From the NCBI RefSeq assembly GCF_026262505.1, contig NC_067207.1:14476082-14540081 (forward strand): DNA of 64,000 bases. The letters are read 5' to 3'. This stretch comes from Trichomonas vaginalis G3 (taxonomy: Eukaryota; Parabasalia; Trichomonadida; Trichomonadidae). How positions within the stretch are numbered: position 1 is the stretch's first letter; the number at the start of each line of letters is the position of its first letter. This document shows, piece after piece, positions 12,785 to 25,494 of the stretch. Position numbers and translations under genes: made by a program. Under the pieces are notes generated by a model that was not told where the DNA came from, searched no databases, and saw nothing but the letters and a program-made list of their open reading frames with translations.

Positions 12785-14035
12785 CTGTAATTTTTTGAAT
12801 TGAAAATATGGAGTAACATATATTGCATCGTTTGATTTGTTGCAATGTAAATTTATTGGTTATTTCAAAATTGAATACACATTGAATTTGTGAATTCAGA
12901 TACACACGATAGTTTTTTTCCAATAGATATTTGCATACATATGTTGTAGGTGATACCGATAAAATTATATTTATCGTTGAACTTTACAATTGAGGCAATC
13001 GCGAAAACAAATTTACAGATTTTCCAATTTTGAAATGATAACCCATATAGTTTCAAACTACATATTCGCATTGTGCTTGGAAAACATATTTTATGCCCTT
13101 TCTAAGTAAAATGTTGTCAGAGAAAGGCAAAACTATGCCTCAATATCAAATTGCAATAATTTTTTTGATTAGTATGCAAAATAGCTTTTGAGGGCGTTGA
13201 ATAATTTATATAATCTAAATAAAAAGAAATGTAAAAATAATAGGTGGAGTGCTCACCTCGGCTTTGCTCGGTAGCTCAATACACATCATTATATCATCGA
13301 TTAAATTTCTAAGCAAGTTATTGATTGCATCAACTATATTTTCCAAGATTGGAAAAAGCATCTGTATTCCTAATAAACTAGGGGTAAAAATCGTCCATTA
13401 TTATCTCAATGATTTAAGAATAGTGTAATTGAAATCTCAAGAGGAAGGCTTTATCATTCAGATAAACTAAATTAACATAAAGATACATGTATAATAAAAG
13501 CAGGGATATGAAAGTTTATAGTATGAAATCACAAGGAGAACTTGTAATTTTTCGAGAATGACAGACTAGCTTAATTGAGCAATTTTATTTTCTTCTATAA
13601 ATAGATGCTTGTAAAGACAATGCGAAAAATCAGTCAGAAAGATCAGAAGAGTAGATCAGAAAAAGAAACTGCTGATAGAGTCTGCGACCAGATTAAAAAT
13701 AAACGAAAAACTTTGACTTTTGATGCAGATAATATGAAATTTTTTGCTTGTATAAGCAAGTAGTGTTTAACGTTGGCATAGAAAAGTCATCAAATTCGAA
13801 TAAAAATAGGAAAATAAGAAAAATTGAATTTCCTTTTGTACAATGAAGTTTTCTATCGTAGCAAATGTTCTGAGTAACCCATGTCGAGTTTACTACCCTT
13901 ACTAGAAACGTCCGAAAGGATGCGCGTAAATTCCGTCAAAATGGCCGTTTCCAATTTATGCGGTTTTTTTTGTAAATTTTTCAGCCGCCAAATTTGAAGA
14001 GAAAATTTCTATACTAATAAACTTTTATAACAGAA
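12785..14035. other. Divergent intergenic region (left arm)
   Basis: Spacer between the cyclase-like gene (leftward) and the PHD-SET3-like gene (rightward). It is AT-rich, with no gene seen. It is duplicated at 31539-32797 in the right arm. Confidence 0.6.
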
Positions 14036-16252
14036 ATGAGTTCTAGTGGCGACAGGATTCCAGACCCTGGACCTGTTTCCGTAGAGGACAACGCTACCAG
14101 TGAAGCGCAACCTTCAGGGCCCGAAAAAGTCCCCGAAGCGCCAAAGTCGGAGGTATTGCCATCCGATTTGCCAGCCGAGGCTCAGAAAGAAGTGATAACT
14201 ATCATTAAAGCTGAGTCTTCTAGCAACCAGTTGCCTGCACAGAATACTACGAATGGAAATACAAAAGACAGCGGAAATCAGAAACCACCCGAAACTACGA
14301 AAAAGACAGTAATGACTCTTTCTGTCGCAAATCTCATGTCTGACCCTACACCTCTAAATGCACTGCATTCTAAGGCTCCTACTGTCACGATTAAGACAAA
14401 CCAATCTGTAATTCGGCCTGCGTCAGTGCAAAAGTTTACGGGAAAAACAATAGCTACAAGATCGATCAAGACAATAATAAAGCCACAGTCAGATCTTACT
14501 TTCTTGCAGCCTGCACGCCTCCTAATAATTCAAGCACCAAACCGCCAATCAATTGAAATCCCTCAAACAACATTCAATCAAAATTTTGCGCAATACAACT
14601 ACGGAACATATTACGGCCAGCCATACCAGGTAATACAAGGCTCTTATCCAAACATCCCTCAGACCTACAATTCGAGTTATCCAATACCTACGTATCAAAT
14701 GCCTCAAACATACACTCCTCCGTGGCAGAAGCTTCCTCAGCCTGCGATAAATATTGCAAAGCAGCCTCCACCGCAAAATCAGAAAAATCATCAGCATGAT
14801 TTGATGCCTCCTGAACCAACTTATTATACGGACGAAGATTCTGGCCAATACGGAGTTAGATGTACTTGTGGTGATAACCACAATAGAGGATTACTCGTAC
14901 AGTGCGAAAAATGCCAGTTTTGGCTCCATGGCATTTGTGTAAATTGTCCTCGAGCTTCGTCTACAGAGCAGTTCCTCTGCCCCTTCTGCCAAGCGAAGAG
15001 ACTCAGATGCAGATGCAAGAAAAACAAATCGTACAATATTCCAATTGTTCAATGTTCTCATTGCAAATTATACTTGCATAAGCAATGCGAAGGACTTGGA
15101 TTTGGAATTATTCCAAAGCCATTTGTCTGCTGCCAGTGCCATAAAACACCATTCGAACTTCCTTACGTAAAATTCGATCCAATCTTCAAAGAAATACGCG
15201 ATTTTACAGTTTACGTCGATCCCGCTCGCTACGAGGTTACTATTAACATTCCCGATGGTAACTTCAAGACATCTCTCGAGCAGGACCTTACAAAATCAGA
15301 AATTTCTTTCATTGACACAATGACAAAATATTTCAACAAGTTCTGCGTTCACCTCCTTGGAAATTCAAACCAGGAGATATGGAATGTCTTTACTTCTACG
15401 TTTTCTACTGTTTTTAACTGTTCAAAAGAATTAATTTGCGCAGCTATCGACCATCTTACTTACCAATTACTCTACGCCCATGAATATACCCCTTACATGG
15501 ACATTGTCCCTGATTTCGGCTACAGTGAAGCAATTGCTGAATATGTCGAGACATTTCAAGGCCAATCATTCGACAAATTACCTACACAAACCCAGTAACT
15601 CTTAATAGTAACTTAAAGGTCATTTCTCCTCAGTTTCAATGATGGCGATTTCATATGCGATCTTCCGGGTTTTCTGATGCATACCGATGAAGTTTTTAGC
15701 GACAATGGCATTCCTCCAACATGTTTGGCCGTTGACAACACTGTACTCGTTATAGATATATGGACGATGGTCGAGCGACAATCACTCGCAACGAACTTCA
15801 GAAGGTCAATGCATTCAAACACAGCTGTTAGATTAATAATAGTTGATGAAACCACGCGTCGCACTATTTGCCACTAAATTGACTGGTCCTTTAGCGACGA
15901 TAAAAACGGCCAATGTATCAAAGCTGGGAGGAAGTAATTTCCTTTTGACGGCGAATTACCTTATCACGTCGAACAAAGCCATGGAAAGGCAAGAAACAGA
16001 GATCGAGACAGCCTGTGAAGCAGAAAGAAGAGAAGAAGCAACAGAAGAAGAAAGTGCAACAGCAACAGAAGAAGAAGCCTCAACAGAGCCATTCCGCCTC
16101 TCACCCTTTTGTCTTCGTTTTTGGAATATTATTCCGCCAATCCCGTCCAGATTATATCGGACGAAGAAATGGCAGATAGGATGAGAACCCTCGAGAAGGG
16201 AAAGGAGAGGAGATTGGGCCGCTCCCAAAATGAAGATTATGTGTTCGAATAA
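14036..16252 (+). pseudogene. PHD-finger / SET3-MLL5-like chromatin protein, left-arm copy, frameshifted near its C-terminal part
   Basis: The open frame runs 520 residues from the ATG at 14036 to 15598. Residues 1-265 are low-complexity (Pro/Ser/Thr/Gln/Tyr), as in chromatin regulators. About residues 275-365 hold two Cys/His clusters: a PHD finger (CTCGDNHNRGLLVQCEKCQFWLHG in two halves) and a second ring-like cluster (CRCKKN ... CSHCKLYLHKQC ... CCQCHK). A helical part follows. A missing T near 15597, relative to the other arm, ends the frame, and further shifts follow. Beyond it, pieces equivalent to a SET-like fold (FRRSMHSNTAVRLIIVD, then an AGEEVILPFD-type end in the other arm) match the degenerate SET of Set3/MLL5/UpSET proteins, which read H3K4 methylation and bring deacetylases. 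The protein then ends in Lys/Gln-rich sequence. The assignment rests on motif order. Confidence 0.75.
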
Positions 16253-17153
16253 ATATTATATTTATAAAAATATTGAATTTAATGATATTTCCATAATGTG
16301 TATAAGTTTTGTTATCTATTGGACTATTTCTCAATAAGTTATATGATAAAAATTATCAAATTTTCAATCTGATTTCAATGAATATGAATCTTATAATAGC
16401 AAAGTATAATAAGATAACTCTATTTTTAAAAGTTAAGATCTTGATGTCATTAAATCAATCTCGATGAATCAGATTTCAAGAAATATTATTTTATATTACT
16501 GAATTTTAAGCAGATTTTCTTGACATTCTATACCAAAACAGAAAATATGAATATGAACGATATGGGCAAGATGAGAGTGCAAAGTGAAACAATGAAATCT
16601 ATTGCTTATTTGGAGGTTAAGGTCCACTGTAAGGCAAATAAGGCCTATCGTCGTCCTAAAAATATTGCTCAAGATGGTGTTTTTACTAAGGCCCAAAACT
16701 TAAAAAAAACCACAAAAATTAACTTTACTCTTATGATCCTTATCAGATGTGCAACAATTTGATGCAGTATCGCAATTCGAATCCGATTTTTTAATGTAGA
16801 TGTACTCTAACATTCTTGAAAAAATGCAAAATGATATTAATCAAGCTTTTCATTTCTGTATCATACACGAAACAAAAATCATTCATTATACTAAAATTTA
16901 TCAAAGTTTGAATAATGAAAAAAATAATATCTAAAATTTTACATTGAGTCGGCTATTGATATGGTCAATATTAAATCGTTTAAAAATGGGCATTGGCCAG
17001 AATAATACCCACTAAAATACACATTTTTTTAAATTTTATCAATTTGTTTTGGTATATCTTTTATTATAATGAATAAAATGCTTATCTTTCATAAGTCAAT
17101 ACATAATTTATGCTGAAACACAAAAAATAACACGAAAATTTTTGGCCAACATT
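16253..17153. other. Intergenic AT-rich DNA between host gene and Maverick end
   Basis: No gene is seen. A short open frame at 16520-16762 has no protein-like look. The same DNA appears inverted at 28415-29317. Confidence 0.55.
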
Positions 17154-17370
17154 AGTAGTATATGTTTGAAGGGTTGTGTGACTTTTTTTGTAAACGTAAG
17201 AATTCATACAATATTGAACGATTTTGTATCATTTTTTTAACATATGAAGTAAAAAATGTATGATTCTTACGGTTTTTATTCTTACGTTTTTGAATAAATC
17301 AAGATTTAAAAAATTTTCAAAATTGTAAGACATTTACACTCAGCCCAAACATAATGAAATAAATAAAAAA

Positions 17371-17483
17371 AGAAGCTATATATAGATGATGTTAGATATT
17401 CGCGATTAATTAACATTATTTGAATTTATGAAATCAATAAAGTCATAATCAAAGACCTCATAAACGAGAAAAAGAAATTGAAA
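17371..17483 (+). pseudogene. Element A: remnant of integrase gene start
   Basis: About 45 bases around 17371-17420 nearly match the start of the integrase gene of element B (44780-44830), and a further short piece matches its interior. The rest of the gene is gone. This fossil shows that elements A and B belong to one family and share the same end. Confidence 0.65.
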
Positions 17484-17828
17484 TTAATGATTATTTGAAT
17501 TTATGATATCAATTATTTGATTTATTCTTTCTTCAATCTCTTCTATTCTTTTTGTTAAATCATCTATTTTCATTAATGAGGTGATTCTTGATTGAGGAAT
17601 AGATTTCAAACTAACCACCCCCTTTATTTTTGAAATTTTGAATCCATCAACTTTAAACATTTTATTCAATTTACATGTTGTCAATTCTTCAAATAATTTT
17701 TTATTATTAGCATAATAGTCATTAAATTCTTCAACAGATGAAAAAAATTTTATTTCAGTAATTGGTTTAACAACGTTTATTTTTTGTTGAACATCTTCAC
17801 TTTCATTTATTTTTAAAATCGGTTTCAT
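17484..17828 (-). CDS. Element A: 114-residue protein with C-terminal coiled coil
   Basis: This is an open frame starting at the ATG at 17828. The C-terminal third (IDDLTKRIEEIEERINQIID) has clear heptads and should form a coiled coil. The N-terminal part is acidic and mixed. I do not recognise the family. It looks whole in this copy and lies between the integrase remnant and the small amphipathic proteins. Confidence 0.5.
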   Translation of the reverse strand: MKPILKINESEDVQQKINVVKPITEIKFFSSVEEFNDYYANNKKLFEELTTCKLNKMFKVDGFKISKIKGVVSLKSIPQSRITSLMKIDDLTKRIEEIEERINQIIDIINSNNH

Positions 17829-17894
17829 TTATCATTAAATAAAAATTAGAATATAAGTGATGAAATATATTTTTTAATTAATATTAAATCAGAA

Positions 17895-18129
17895 ATGGCT
17901 GCAGGATTCTTAAAAAATTATGGATGGAATTAAGAAAGCTGCGGGTTGGGTTCATAAAAATATTATTAAACCCGTTGCAAACTTTTTGGCACCAGTAGCG
18001 AAAACGGCAGGAACTATCATAGGTGGAGTATTAGGTACTAAAGCAGGTAATCCGGCGATGGGAGCACAAGCAGGTAACGCAATTGGTGGAATAGCTGAAG
18101 GAATACTTAATAAAATAGGAGGTAGATAG
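17895..18129 (+). pseudogene. Element A: small Gly/Ala-rich amphipathic protein
   Basis: The C-terminal part (PVAKTAGTIIGGVLGTKAGN and on) is a Gly/Ala-rich membrane-active-looking segment, preceded by a basic amphipathic helix. Small proteins of this build beside capsid genes often act as minor capsid or membrane-lytic components; that role is inference. The copy in the right arm (27436-27672) looks whole, while this one is broken about once. Confidence 0.5.
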
Positions 18130-18163
18130 TTGAAAAATAAATAAATATTATTTTTATCTTAGT

Positions 18164-18369
18164 ATCGGTTGAAGTCTTTGATAAACTTTTTCTCCTTTAT
18201 TTAAAACTTCTCTTATTGGGGCAGCTTTTGGCGTTATTGATTCAGCAATGTCACTAATTGCTTCTTATTTCTTAAATATCCAATTTGCTCCTTTCTTCAT
18301 TGTTTCCCAAACTTTATGCGCTCCTCTTTTTACTTTATCCCATAATTTTTTAAAGAATCCTGCAGCCAT
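18164..18369 (-). pseudogene. Element A: second small basic amphipathic protein
   Basis: It is convergent with the preceding gene, only about 35 bases apart. It has a basic, Trp-containing amphipathic helix and starts with the same MAAGFF-type leader as its neighbour, which suggests an old duplication. It is broken in this copy. The role is unknown; a virion component is possible from position alone. Confidence 0.45.
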
Positions 18370-18439
18370 TTCTGATTATTTCATTAAAATTAAAAATTCA
18401 TTTTCATCTTTTAATTTTGATTTTTTATTTATTAATAAA

Positions 18440-20074
18440 TGACGACTAAGTATTTAGTGCCAAACACTAAACCGATTAATGGAAATGTGTTTCATTCATT
18501 CGAAAAGATAAATGAAATATTCGAAAGAATGACGGTAGAAGATATTATAGAGAACTTGAAAGTTCATGCTATGACTCTGATGCTCCATATTTTGATGATA
18601 AACAAACTCATTTAAGAATTACAAATCCGGCTCATGATGTGAACCAATTAGGTGACACATATATTAAACGCAAAGTTAAAGCAACTCTAGTTTCAAATAA
18701 AGCTTTCACATGTGATGCCGCTTTTAAATGCATGCGTTTATTCGTTGGTTACAAATCATCAAATCAAAGCCTAAACAATTAGAAGTGAAACCGAAAGAGG
18801 TGATGCGCGTTATCTTCAGATGGATTGCGCCCGTGAATCTTTCGCATTTGCAACATATAAACCAAAATCAGAAAGGAAAGTTAAAAAGTTTGTTCATTCG
18901 TTATATAATAATGTTCAAAAATATGATAACTCAGTATGTGGTAAATATATTGACCCTTCAGAAGTTTTCAAGAAAGCAAATGAAGAAGTTGATGTCACTT
19001 TTGATATGATTATTCCGGTAAATGATTTGTTAGCATTTCAGGCGTTCGATGATTATCCTAAATCATTTGGTGAAATCATTCTTAAATATTATGTTTTCAG
19101 GGATACTTTAGTATTTTGTCAGGTTGACCCGTTAAGAGTTGCTGATTTACAAAATTACGTTTATGAAAAGATAACTGATGAAAATTATGAAAAGATTATG
19201 AATCATGTTTATAAATATGATCGCAAATTCCAACAAATCGGACTTCCTACCAAATTAATTACAAGCTTAGCCGCTACATCTGCTGACGCAACAGTTGATA
19301 ACGTTATTATTTCATGCACAAAGATGGAAGTTTTAGAGGATAAATGCATTACACCAGGATACGGTTTAATTGAAGAATCAGTTAAAGCAATACCACGTTT
19401 ATTTAGTAAGGAAGATCCATTCATGATTCCAGCTCAACATATTGACGTTCGTTCACTAAATGGAGGTTGCATCACTCCTGAAGGTATCAGCTCAGATTTC
19501 TCATACGCTCTTCATAATGTTACAGATGTTGTGTTAACATTTCCGAAGAATGCAATGCAAAGAACAGTTTAGAAAATCCAATGCTTCGAGGTCTTCAGGT
19601 CACTATAGATTCCAGAAACTTCCCCGATCAAGCGATGACCACAGTGGGCGACATATTCTTTACACGTATGCTTCAAGCTTCTGATTTAGATGGAGTGAAT
19701 GAATGCACGGAAGAATACGAGGACTCATTAACTAGACCACTGAATGATGATAATGGTATGCCATTAGCTAGAACATGGAAAGACCAAACTTCATTCTTAT
19801 GCACTATTCCAGTTCAACGTGATGGAGCGGGTATATTCTTTGATGGATTAGAAACTTTCAATTCACAAGTTACAGTACAAGTGAAAGCTTATCCAATCAT
19901 TCAGGGTGAAAATGACACTTACTGTTCAAAGGTGACAAATCCTCCTCAGGTTTGGTTTACTAGGACTACGTATTGGACATGGACACCGGATGAAGGTTTG
20001 AAATTCATCCAACAGGTACACCACCACAGTATAGAAGTTCATATGATGAAATATTGATGAATAGAAATGTTTAA
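18440..20074 (+). pseudogene. Element A: capsid-like structural gene (broken)
   Basis: A region of about 540 codons whose strand-rich composition, size and place just before a packaging ATPase fit the major capsid (double jelly-roll) gene of Mavericks. It is broken in several places, and the fold assignment is inference without a structure search. The right-arm copy lies at 25495-27132. Confidence 0.5.
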
Positions 20075-20098
20075 AATTATAAATTTATTTTTGATTAA

Positions 20099-20922
20099 AT
20101 GGATTTAAATTCATCCACCCCTATTGAAGAATTAGCAGGAGTATATAATACATACATAGATGATATGATTAATGAAGCATTGAGTGATAATAGAAATGCT
20201 CTATCTAAGGAAAAATTAATGAAAATTCCATATTCTGAATGTTACTTAAATTCAATCACTGCAGCAATTGGTAAACAAAATAAAGGTAAAACATTAACGA
20301 TATTAAAGCAAATTATCATTATTGCTAACACTTCCCCCTATTCACATGTGTTAATTTATATCAACCGTTCAGGTTCACCTTCAGATGATACATTTGAATC
20401 TTTAAAGCATTTAATCAAATTCCAATTATTTATTTATCACAAGAAGAAGCAGAAGATTATTTAAAAAACTTTTAATGTATAAAGAATTATATAATACAAT
20501 CAAAAAGCAAGGATTAGAGGATAAATTATTGATAAACAACGGATGAATTATTTGAAACACTTTCTATTTCAAATTTTGATAGAGAATTTTTGCATTCACT
20601 AATTTTTCTAGATGATGCCGTGAAATCAAAACTAATAACTAATGAGAAATCATATTTTAATCAGTTATTAACTCAATGTCGACACATTCAGTTTTCATTC
20701 TTTATGGCTGTTCAATATTTCAAAGCATTAAGCACAAACATTAAATCAAACCTGTCCACCCTTTTCATTTTCAGTGGTTTTAGTCGTCAACAGTTGAACG
20801 TTATGCTTTATCAAGTGAATTTACCAATGAGCATTAATGAACTTTACACACAATATCAACAATTAGGAGAACATGGAAAAATAATAGTTGATTTAAATAA
20901 AGGAAGTGTTAAATTTGATTAA
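20099..20922 (+). pseudogene. Element A: FtsK/A32-type packaging ATPase-like gene (broken)
   Basis: The N-terminal part carries a P-loop-like GKQNKGKT followed by a hydrophobic strand (ILKQIIIIAN). A later FLDDA segment fits the Walker B strand of the A32/FtsK packaging ATPases of Mavericks and related viruses. It is about 270 codons, usual for the family, and is broken a few times. It follows the capsid-like gene after a 24-base gap. Confidence 0.65.
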
Positions 20923-20962
20923 CTTTTTATAATTAATTTTTATTTTTTATTTATAATTAAAC

Positions 20963-21914
20963 ATGACAGAAATAGCAAATCTTCTACAGGTTCCATTAAA
21001 ACAAAGGACAAACAAAAAGGGTGTTATATATAGAACTATGAAAGTTCCAGACGGAATGAAAGAATTAGTCCACATTGTTGCCGGTCTTCAAAAGGATGTT
21101 AAACAAATGAGAAACGTTTTAACATTACCAGAAGCTCAAGCATATGCCAAACGTCATGGACCAAATTGGGAAGCACGCGAAGCAGACATTACGGGTCCAA
21201 ATGGAAAACCTGATGGTATAAATGAAGTTTTCGTTACTGATGGTCAAGGTAATATTAAAGTCATAAATGGTTATAAATTAACTATGTCTGATTATCCTAA
21301 ACGTAAAGCATATAATGAACGTTATCCTATACAATTTGATGAAAATGGAAAAGCTGTTAAACAATACATTGGAGAAGGTGAAAATGGTCCAATTAATTCA
21401 TACCGTCATAATCCATATTCTTATTTCAATGAAGAATTAAATGCTATTCAAGAGGGACCGGATGGATTACCACGATATTCTAACCAGTTTGATGGTCAAT
21501 ATGCAAATATTAGACCTGAAATTCCAGCTAAGAAATTCTTTAAAGTTGCTTTATTCGATCCAGTGTTCAATGAACAGAAAGAAGCAATGAAAGCAGAATT
21601 TAAACCAATTCAAGTGGCAAGAATTTCTTCATCTTCACTTTCAGAAGCGTTCAAGGAATTGATAAAGAAACCACTTTATTCTCAACAAGGTTATAATTTT
21701 GATTTAATTAAAGAAAGTGATAGACGTAAATTAGAAAAATCAGATGGTTTTAAGAATGCATGTAATGAAATGATTAAAGATTAAAGATATTGTAAATGAT
21801 AAAATAAGACTGGAAGAAACTCAAAGCAATATCAATAACATAATTGGTGCAGTTACAAAGAAAGTATAAGCAAACAATGATGAACCTTGGGATATTACCG
21901 TAACAACTAAATAA
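20963..21914 (+). pseudogene. Element A: about 310-codon protein of unknown role
   Basis: Polar protein with a central Gly/Asn/Pro-rich part ([20 protein letters not shown]) and a helical C-terminus ending in a short Asn/Glu-rich helix. I do not recognise the family. It may be one of the conserved Maverick structural proteins, by position after the ATPase. It is nearly whole here, with about one break. Confidence 0.45.
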
Positions 21915-21952
21915 AACTTTAAATATATTTTTCTTTTTTTTATTCAATTATA

Positions 21953-22769
21953 AATGAGAAGACGTTCACAAGTCAAAAGAACACAAACGCAAAAGCAGAG
22001 ATTACGGTTGGTTATAACGTAAATGATGATAAATCACGAATTATTCAAAATGTTAAAGTTAATGTTAGCCCTGAATTAACTCTGTACTTACCGAAAAAGG
22101 AGGAGGAGCAAAATAAAGAAGATGGAGACCACATCATTTTATCTGAACCGCCGTAAAGAACCTGTTGAAATTCCCACTTATCCAACATACCCCCACCTCT
22201 TTCATCAAACATCGAGAACCCAGGAATCTACGATTCCAGTCGCAATGCGCCATATAAAATAGACATTAATTCTGAATTAATGAAAATTTACCGTGATATA
22301 ATAATTAATAATTATGATTCAATAATAAATTTAATTGACCAATCAGGTTTAATTATTTTACCTTATGAATCATTAATTCACATTATCGCCATTCTTTGTG
22401 ATGTTCAAGATTCAGACGTTAAGATTCAATTTTTCATAGATGATGAGGTTTCATGCTGCGGAACAGTTGCAAAAATAAATCTATAAAGGATATTAGCACA
22501 ATTAAGATATCAAAAAACGGAACAACAACTGAACTTCATTTAACATATAATGATATTTATAATAAAATAGTTGATGAAGATATCGAACGTACGAAGATGA
22601 TCCTATTGAAGACTCTAGAATCTATAGATACACTCAAAAGAAGGCAATTAAAATCGTAAAACAAGATTTTAATGAAAATGAGTCTTCAACAAGCAAATCT
22701 ATCAAGTCTAAGTCAAAGTCAAAATCTTCGGCAAAGAACAAATATAGTGTTGCCAGTGATTCAGATTAA
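21953..22769 (+). pseudogene. Element A: last gene seen, protein with Lys/Ser-rich tail
   Basis: It has an Arg-rich start, a Pro-rich linker, a folded alpha/beta middle and a C-terminal tail of Lys/Ser repeats (SKSIKSKSKSKSSAK) like a nucleic-acid-binding tail. The family is not recognised. It is broken in several places. Only the part up to 22578 is duplicated in the other arm; the rest lies in the palindrome's spacer. Confidence 0.45.
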
Positions 22770-22997
22770 CTTTGTTATTTTTATTAATTTTTTTTGTATA
22801 TTTTTTTATTGTTAAATATTAGTACTTAAAACTAACATATTTTTATTTAAATCAAAGTGATACATTGTTATCCAACAGATATTAACAAGAATACCATAGA
22901 AATAATGAGATATCGAAATTAATATCTTTGTAAAACGAAAAATTCGAGTCATTTGTAAAATATGGTATCAAACAACATAAAGAACAATCTCTTTATA
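22579..22997. other. Unique spacer at the centre of the inverted duplication
   Basis: These 419 bases have no inverted partner. The first 190 or so continue the last gene of element A and its end. The rest is AT-rich with no gene seen. Confidence 0.85.
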
Positions 22998-23623
22998 TTC
23001 ATCAACTATTTTATTATAAATATCATTATATGTTAAATGAAGTTCAGTTGTTGTTCCGTTCTTTGATATCTTAATTGTGCTAATATCCTTTATAGGATTT
23101 ATTTTTGCAACTGTTCCGCAGCATGAAACCTCATCATCTATGAAAAATTGAATCTTAACGTCTGAATCTTGAACATCACAAAGAATGGCGATAATGTGAA
23201 TTAATGATTCATAAGGTAAAATAATTAAACCGATTGGTCAATTAAATTTATTATTGAATCATAATTATTAATTATTATATCACGGTAAATTTTCATTAAT
23301 TCAGAATTAATGTCTATTTTATATGGCGCATTGCGACTGGAATCGTAGATTCCTGGGTTCTCGATGTTTGATGAAAGAGGTGGGGGGTATGTTGGATAAG
23401 TGGGAATTTCAACAGGTTCTTTACCGGGTTCAGATAAAATGATTGGGTCTCCATCTTCTTTATTTTGCTCCTCCTCCTTTTTCGGTAAGTCACGAGTTAA
23501 TTCAGGGCTAACATTAACTTTAACATTTTGAATAATTCGTGATTTATCATCATTTACGTTATAACCAACCGTAATCTCTGCTTTTGCGTTTGTGTTCTTT
23601 TGACTTGTGAAACGTCTTCTCAT
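22998..23623 (-). pseudogene. Element A (right copy): last gene, truncated
   Basis: Copy of 21953-22578, lacking the Lys/Ser-rich tail because the palindrome arm ends here. The first 130 or so codons are open from the ATG at 23623. The family is not recognised. Confidence 0.5.
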
Positions 23624-23656
23624 TTATAATTGAATAAAAAAAGAAAAATATATTTA

Positions 23657-24606
23657 AAGTTTTATTTAGTTGTTACGGTAATATCCCAAGGTTCATCATT
23701 GTTTGCTTATACTTTCTTTGTAACTGCACCAATTATGTTATTGATATTGCTTTGAGTTTCTTCCAGTCTTATTTTATCATTTACAATATCTTTAATCTTT
23801 ATCATTTCATTACATGCATTCTTAAAACCATCTGATTTTTCTAATTTACGTCTATCACTTTCTTTAATTAAATCAAAGTTATAACCTTGTTGAGAATAAA
23901 GTGGTTTCTTTATCAATTCCTTGAACGCTTCTGAAAGTGAAGATGAAGAAATTCTTGCCACTTGAATTGGTTTAAATTCTGCTTTCATTGCTTCTTTCTG
24001 TTCATTGAACACTGGATCGAATAAAGCAACTTTAAAGAATTTCTTAGCTGGAATTTCAGGAATATTTGCATATTGACCATCAAACTGATTAAATATCGTG
24101 GTAATCCATCCGGTCCCTCTTCAATAGCATTTAATTCTTCATTGAAATAAGAATATGGATTATGACGGTATGAATTAATTGGACCATTTTCACCTTCTCC
24201 AATGTATTGTTTAACAGCTTTTCCATTTTCATCAAATTGTATAGGATAACGTTCATTATATGCTTTACGTTTAGGATAATCAGACATAGTTAATTTATAA
24301 CCATTTATGACTTTAATATTACCTTGACCATCAGTAACGAAAACTTCATTTATACCATCAGGTTTTCCATTTGGACCCGTAATGTCTGCTTCGTGCTTCC
24401 CAATTTGGTCCATGACGTTTGGCATATGCTTGAGCTTCTGGTAATGTTAAAACGTTTCTCATTTGTTTAACATCCTTTTGAAGACCGGCAACAATGTGGA
24501 CTAATTCTTTCATTCCGTCTGGAACTTTCATAGTTCTATTATATGCACCCTTTTTGTTTGTCCCTTGTTTTAATGGAACCTGTAGAAGATTTGCTATTTC
24601 TGTCAT
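23657..24606 (-). pseudogene. Element A (right copy): about 310-codon protein of unknown role
   Basis: Copy of 20963-21914 starting at the ATG at 24606. It is broken in a few places. Composition and layout are as in the left copy. Confidence 0.45.
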
Positions 24607-24646
24607 GTTTAATTATAAATAAAAAATAAAAATTAATTATAAAAAG

Positions 24647-25470
24647 TTAATCAAATTTAACACTCCTTTATTTAAATCAACTATTATTTTTCCATGTTCA
24701 CCTAATTGCTGATATTGTGTGTAAAGTTCATTAATGCTCATTGGTAAATTCACTTGATAAAGCATAACGTTCAACTGTTGACGACTAAAACCACTGAAAA
24801 TGAAAAGGGTGACAGGTTTGATTTAATGTTTGTGCTTAATGCTTTGAAATATTGAACAGCCATGAAGAATGAACACTGAATGTGTCGACATTGAGTTAAT
24901 AACTGATTAAAATATGATTTCTCATTTGTTATTAGTTTTGATTTCACGGCATCATCTAGAAAAATGTGAATGCAAAAATTCTCTATCAAAATTTGAAATA
25001 GAAAGTGTTTCAAATAATTCATCCCGTTGTTTATCAATAATTTTATCCTCTAATCCTTGCTTCTTGATTGTATTATATAATTCTTTATACATTAAAAAGT
25101 TTTTTAAATAATCTTCTGCTTCTTCTTGTGATAAATAAATAATTGGAATTTTGATTAAATGCTTTAAAGATTCAAATGTATCATCTGAAGGTGAACCTGA
25201 ACGGTTGATATAAATTAACACATGTGAATAGGGGGAAGTGTTAGCAATAATGATAATTTGTTTTAATATCGTTAATGTTTTACCTTTATTTTGTTTACCA
25301 ATTGCTGCAGTGATTGAATTTAAGTAACATTCAGAATATGGAATTTTCATTAATTTTTCCTTAGATAGAGCATTTCTATTATCACTCAATGCTTCATTAA
25401 TCATATCATCTACGTATGTATTATATACTCCTGCTAATTCTTCATAAGGGGTGGATGAATTTAAATCCAT
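24647..25470 (-). pseudogene. Element A (right copy): packaging ATPase-like gene (broken)
   Basis: Copy of 20099-20922 starting at the ATG at 25470, with the same P-loop-like segment. It is broken a few times. It lies directly downstream of the capsid-like gene. Confidence 0.65.
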
Positions 25471-25494
25471 TTAATCAAAAATAAATTTATAATT

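Larger units (their letters stand above)
8836..22578. repeat. Left arm of a 13.7-kb inverted duplication
   Basis: This stretch is the reverse complement of 22998-36759 with scattered single-base differences and small indels. It carries, outside to inside, a cyclase-like gene lacking its 3' end, a PHD-SET3-like gene and the end of a Maverick-type element. The outer end coincides with the N gap. The inner end is at 22578, where the two arms diverge sharply (GAAGATATC here against GAATATAAAG in the other arm). Confidence 0.93.
17154..22997. mobile_element. Maverick/Polinton-type virus-like fossil, element A (left-arm copy)
   Basis: This virus-derived element is seen from one end, inferred at an AGTAGTA next to a GGGTT..GTGACTTTTTTTGT block that also marks the end of element B at 44645. 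In order it carries an integrase remnant, a coiled-coil protein, two small amphipathic proteins, a capsid-like gene, a packaging-ATPase-like gene and two proteins of unknown role. The far end is not seen: the arm of the palindrome stops inside the last gene. It is broken in many places, with roughly ten or more breaks in this copy. Substitutions are few, so it appears young. The family call rests on the gene set. Confidence 0.8.
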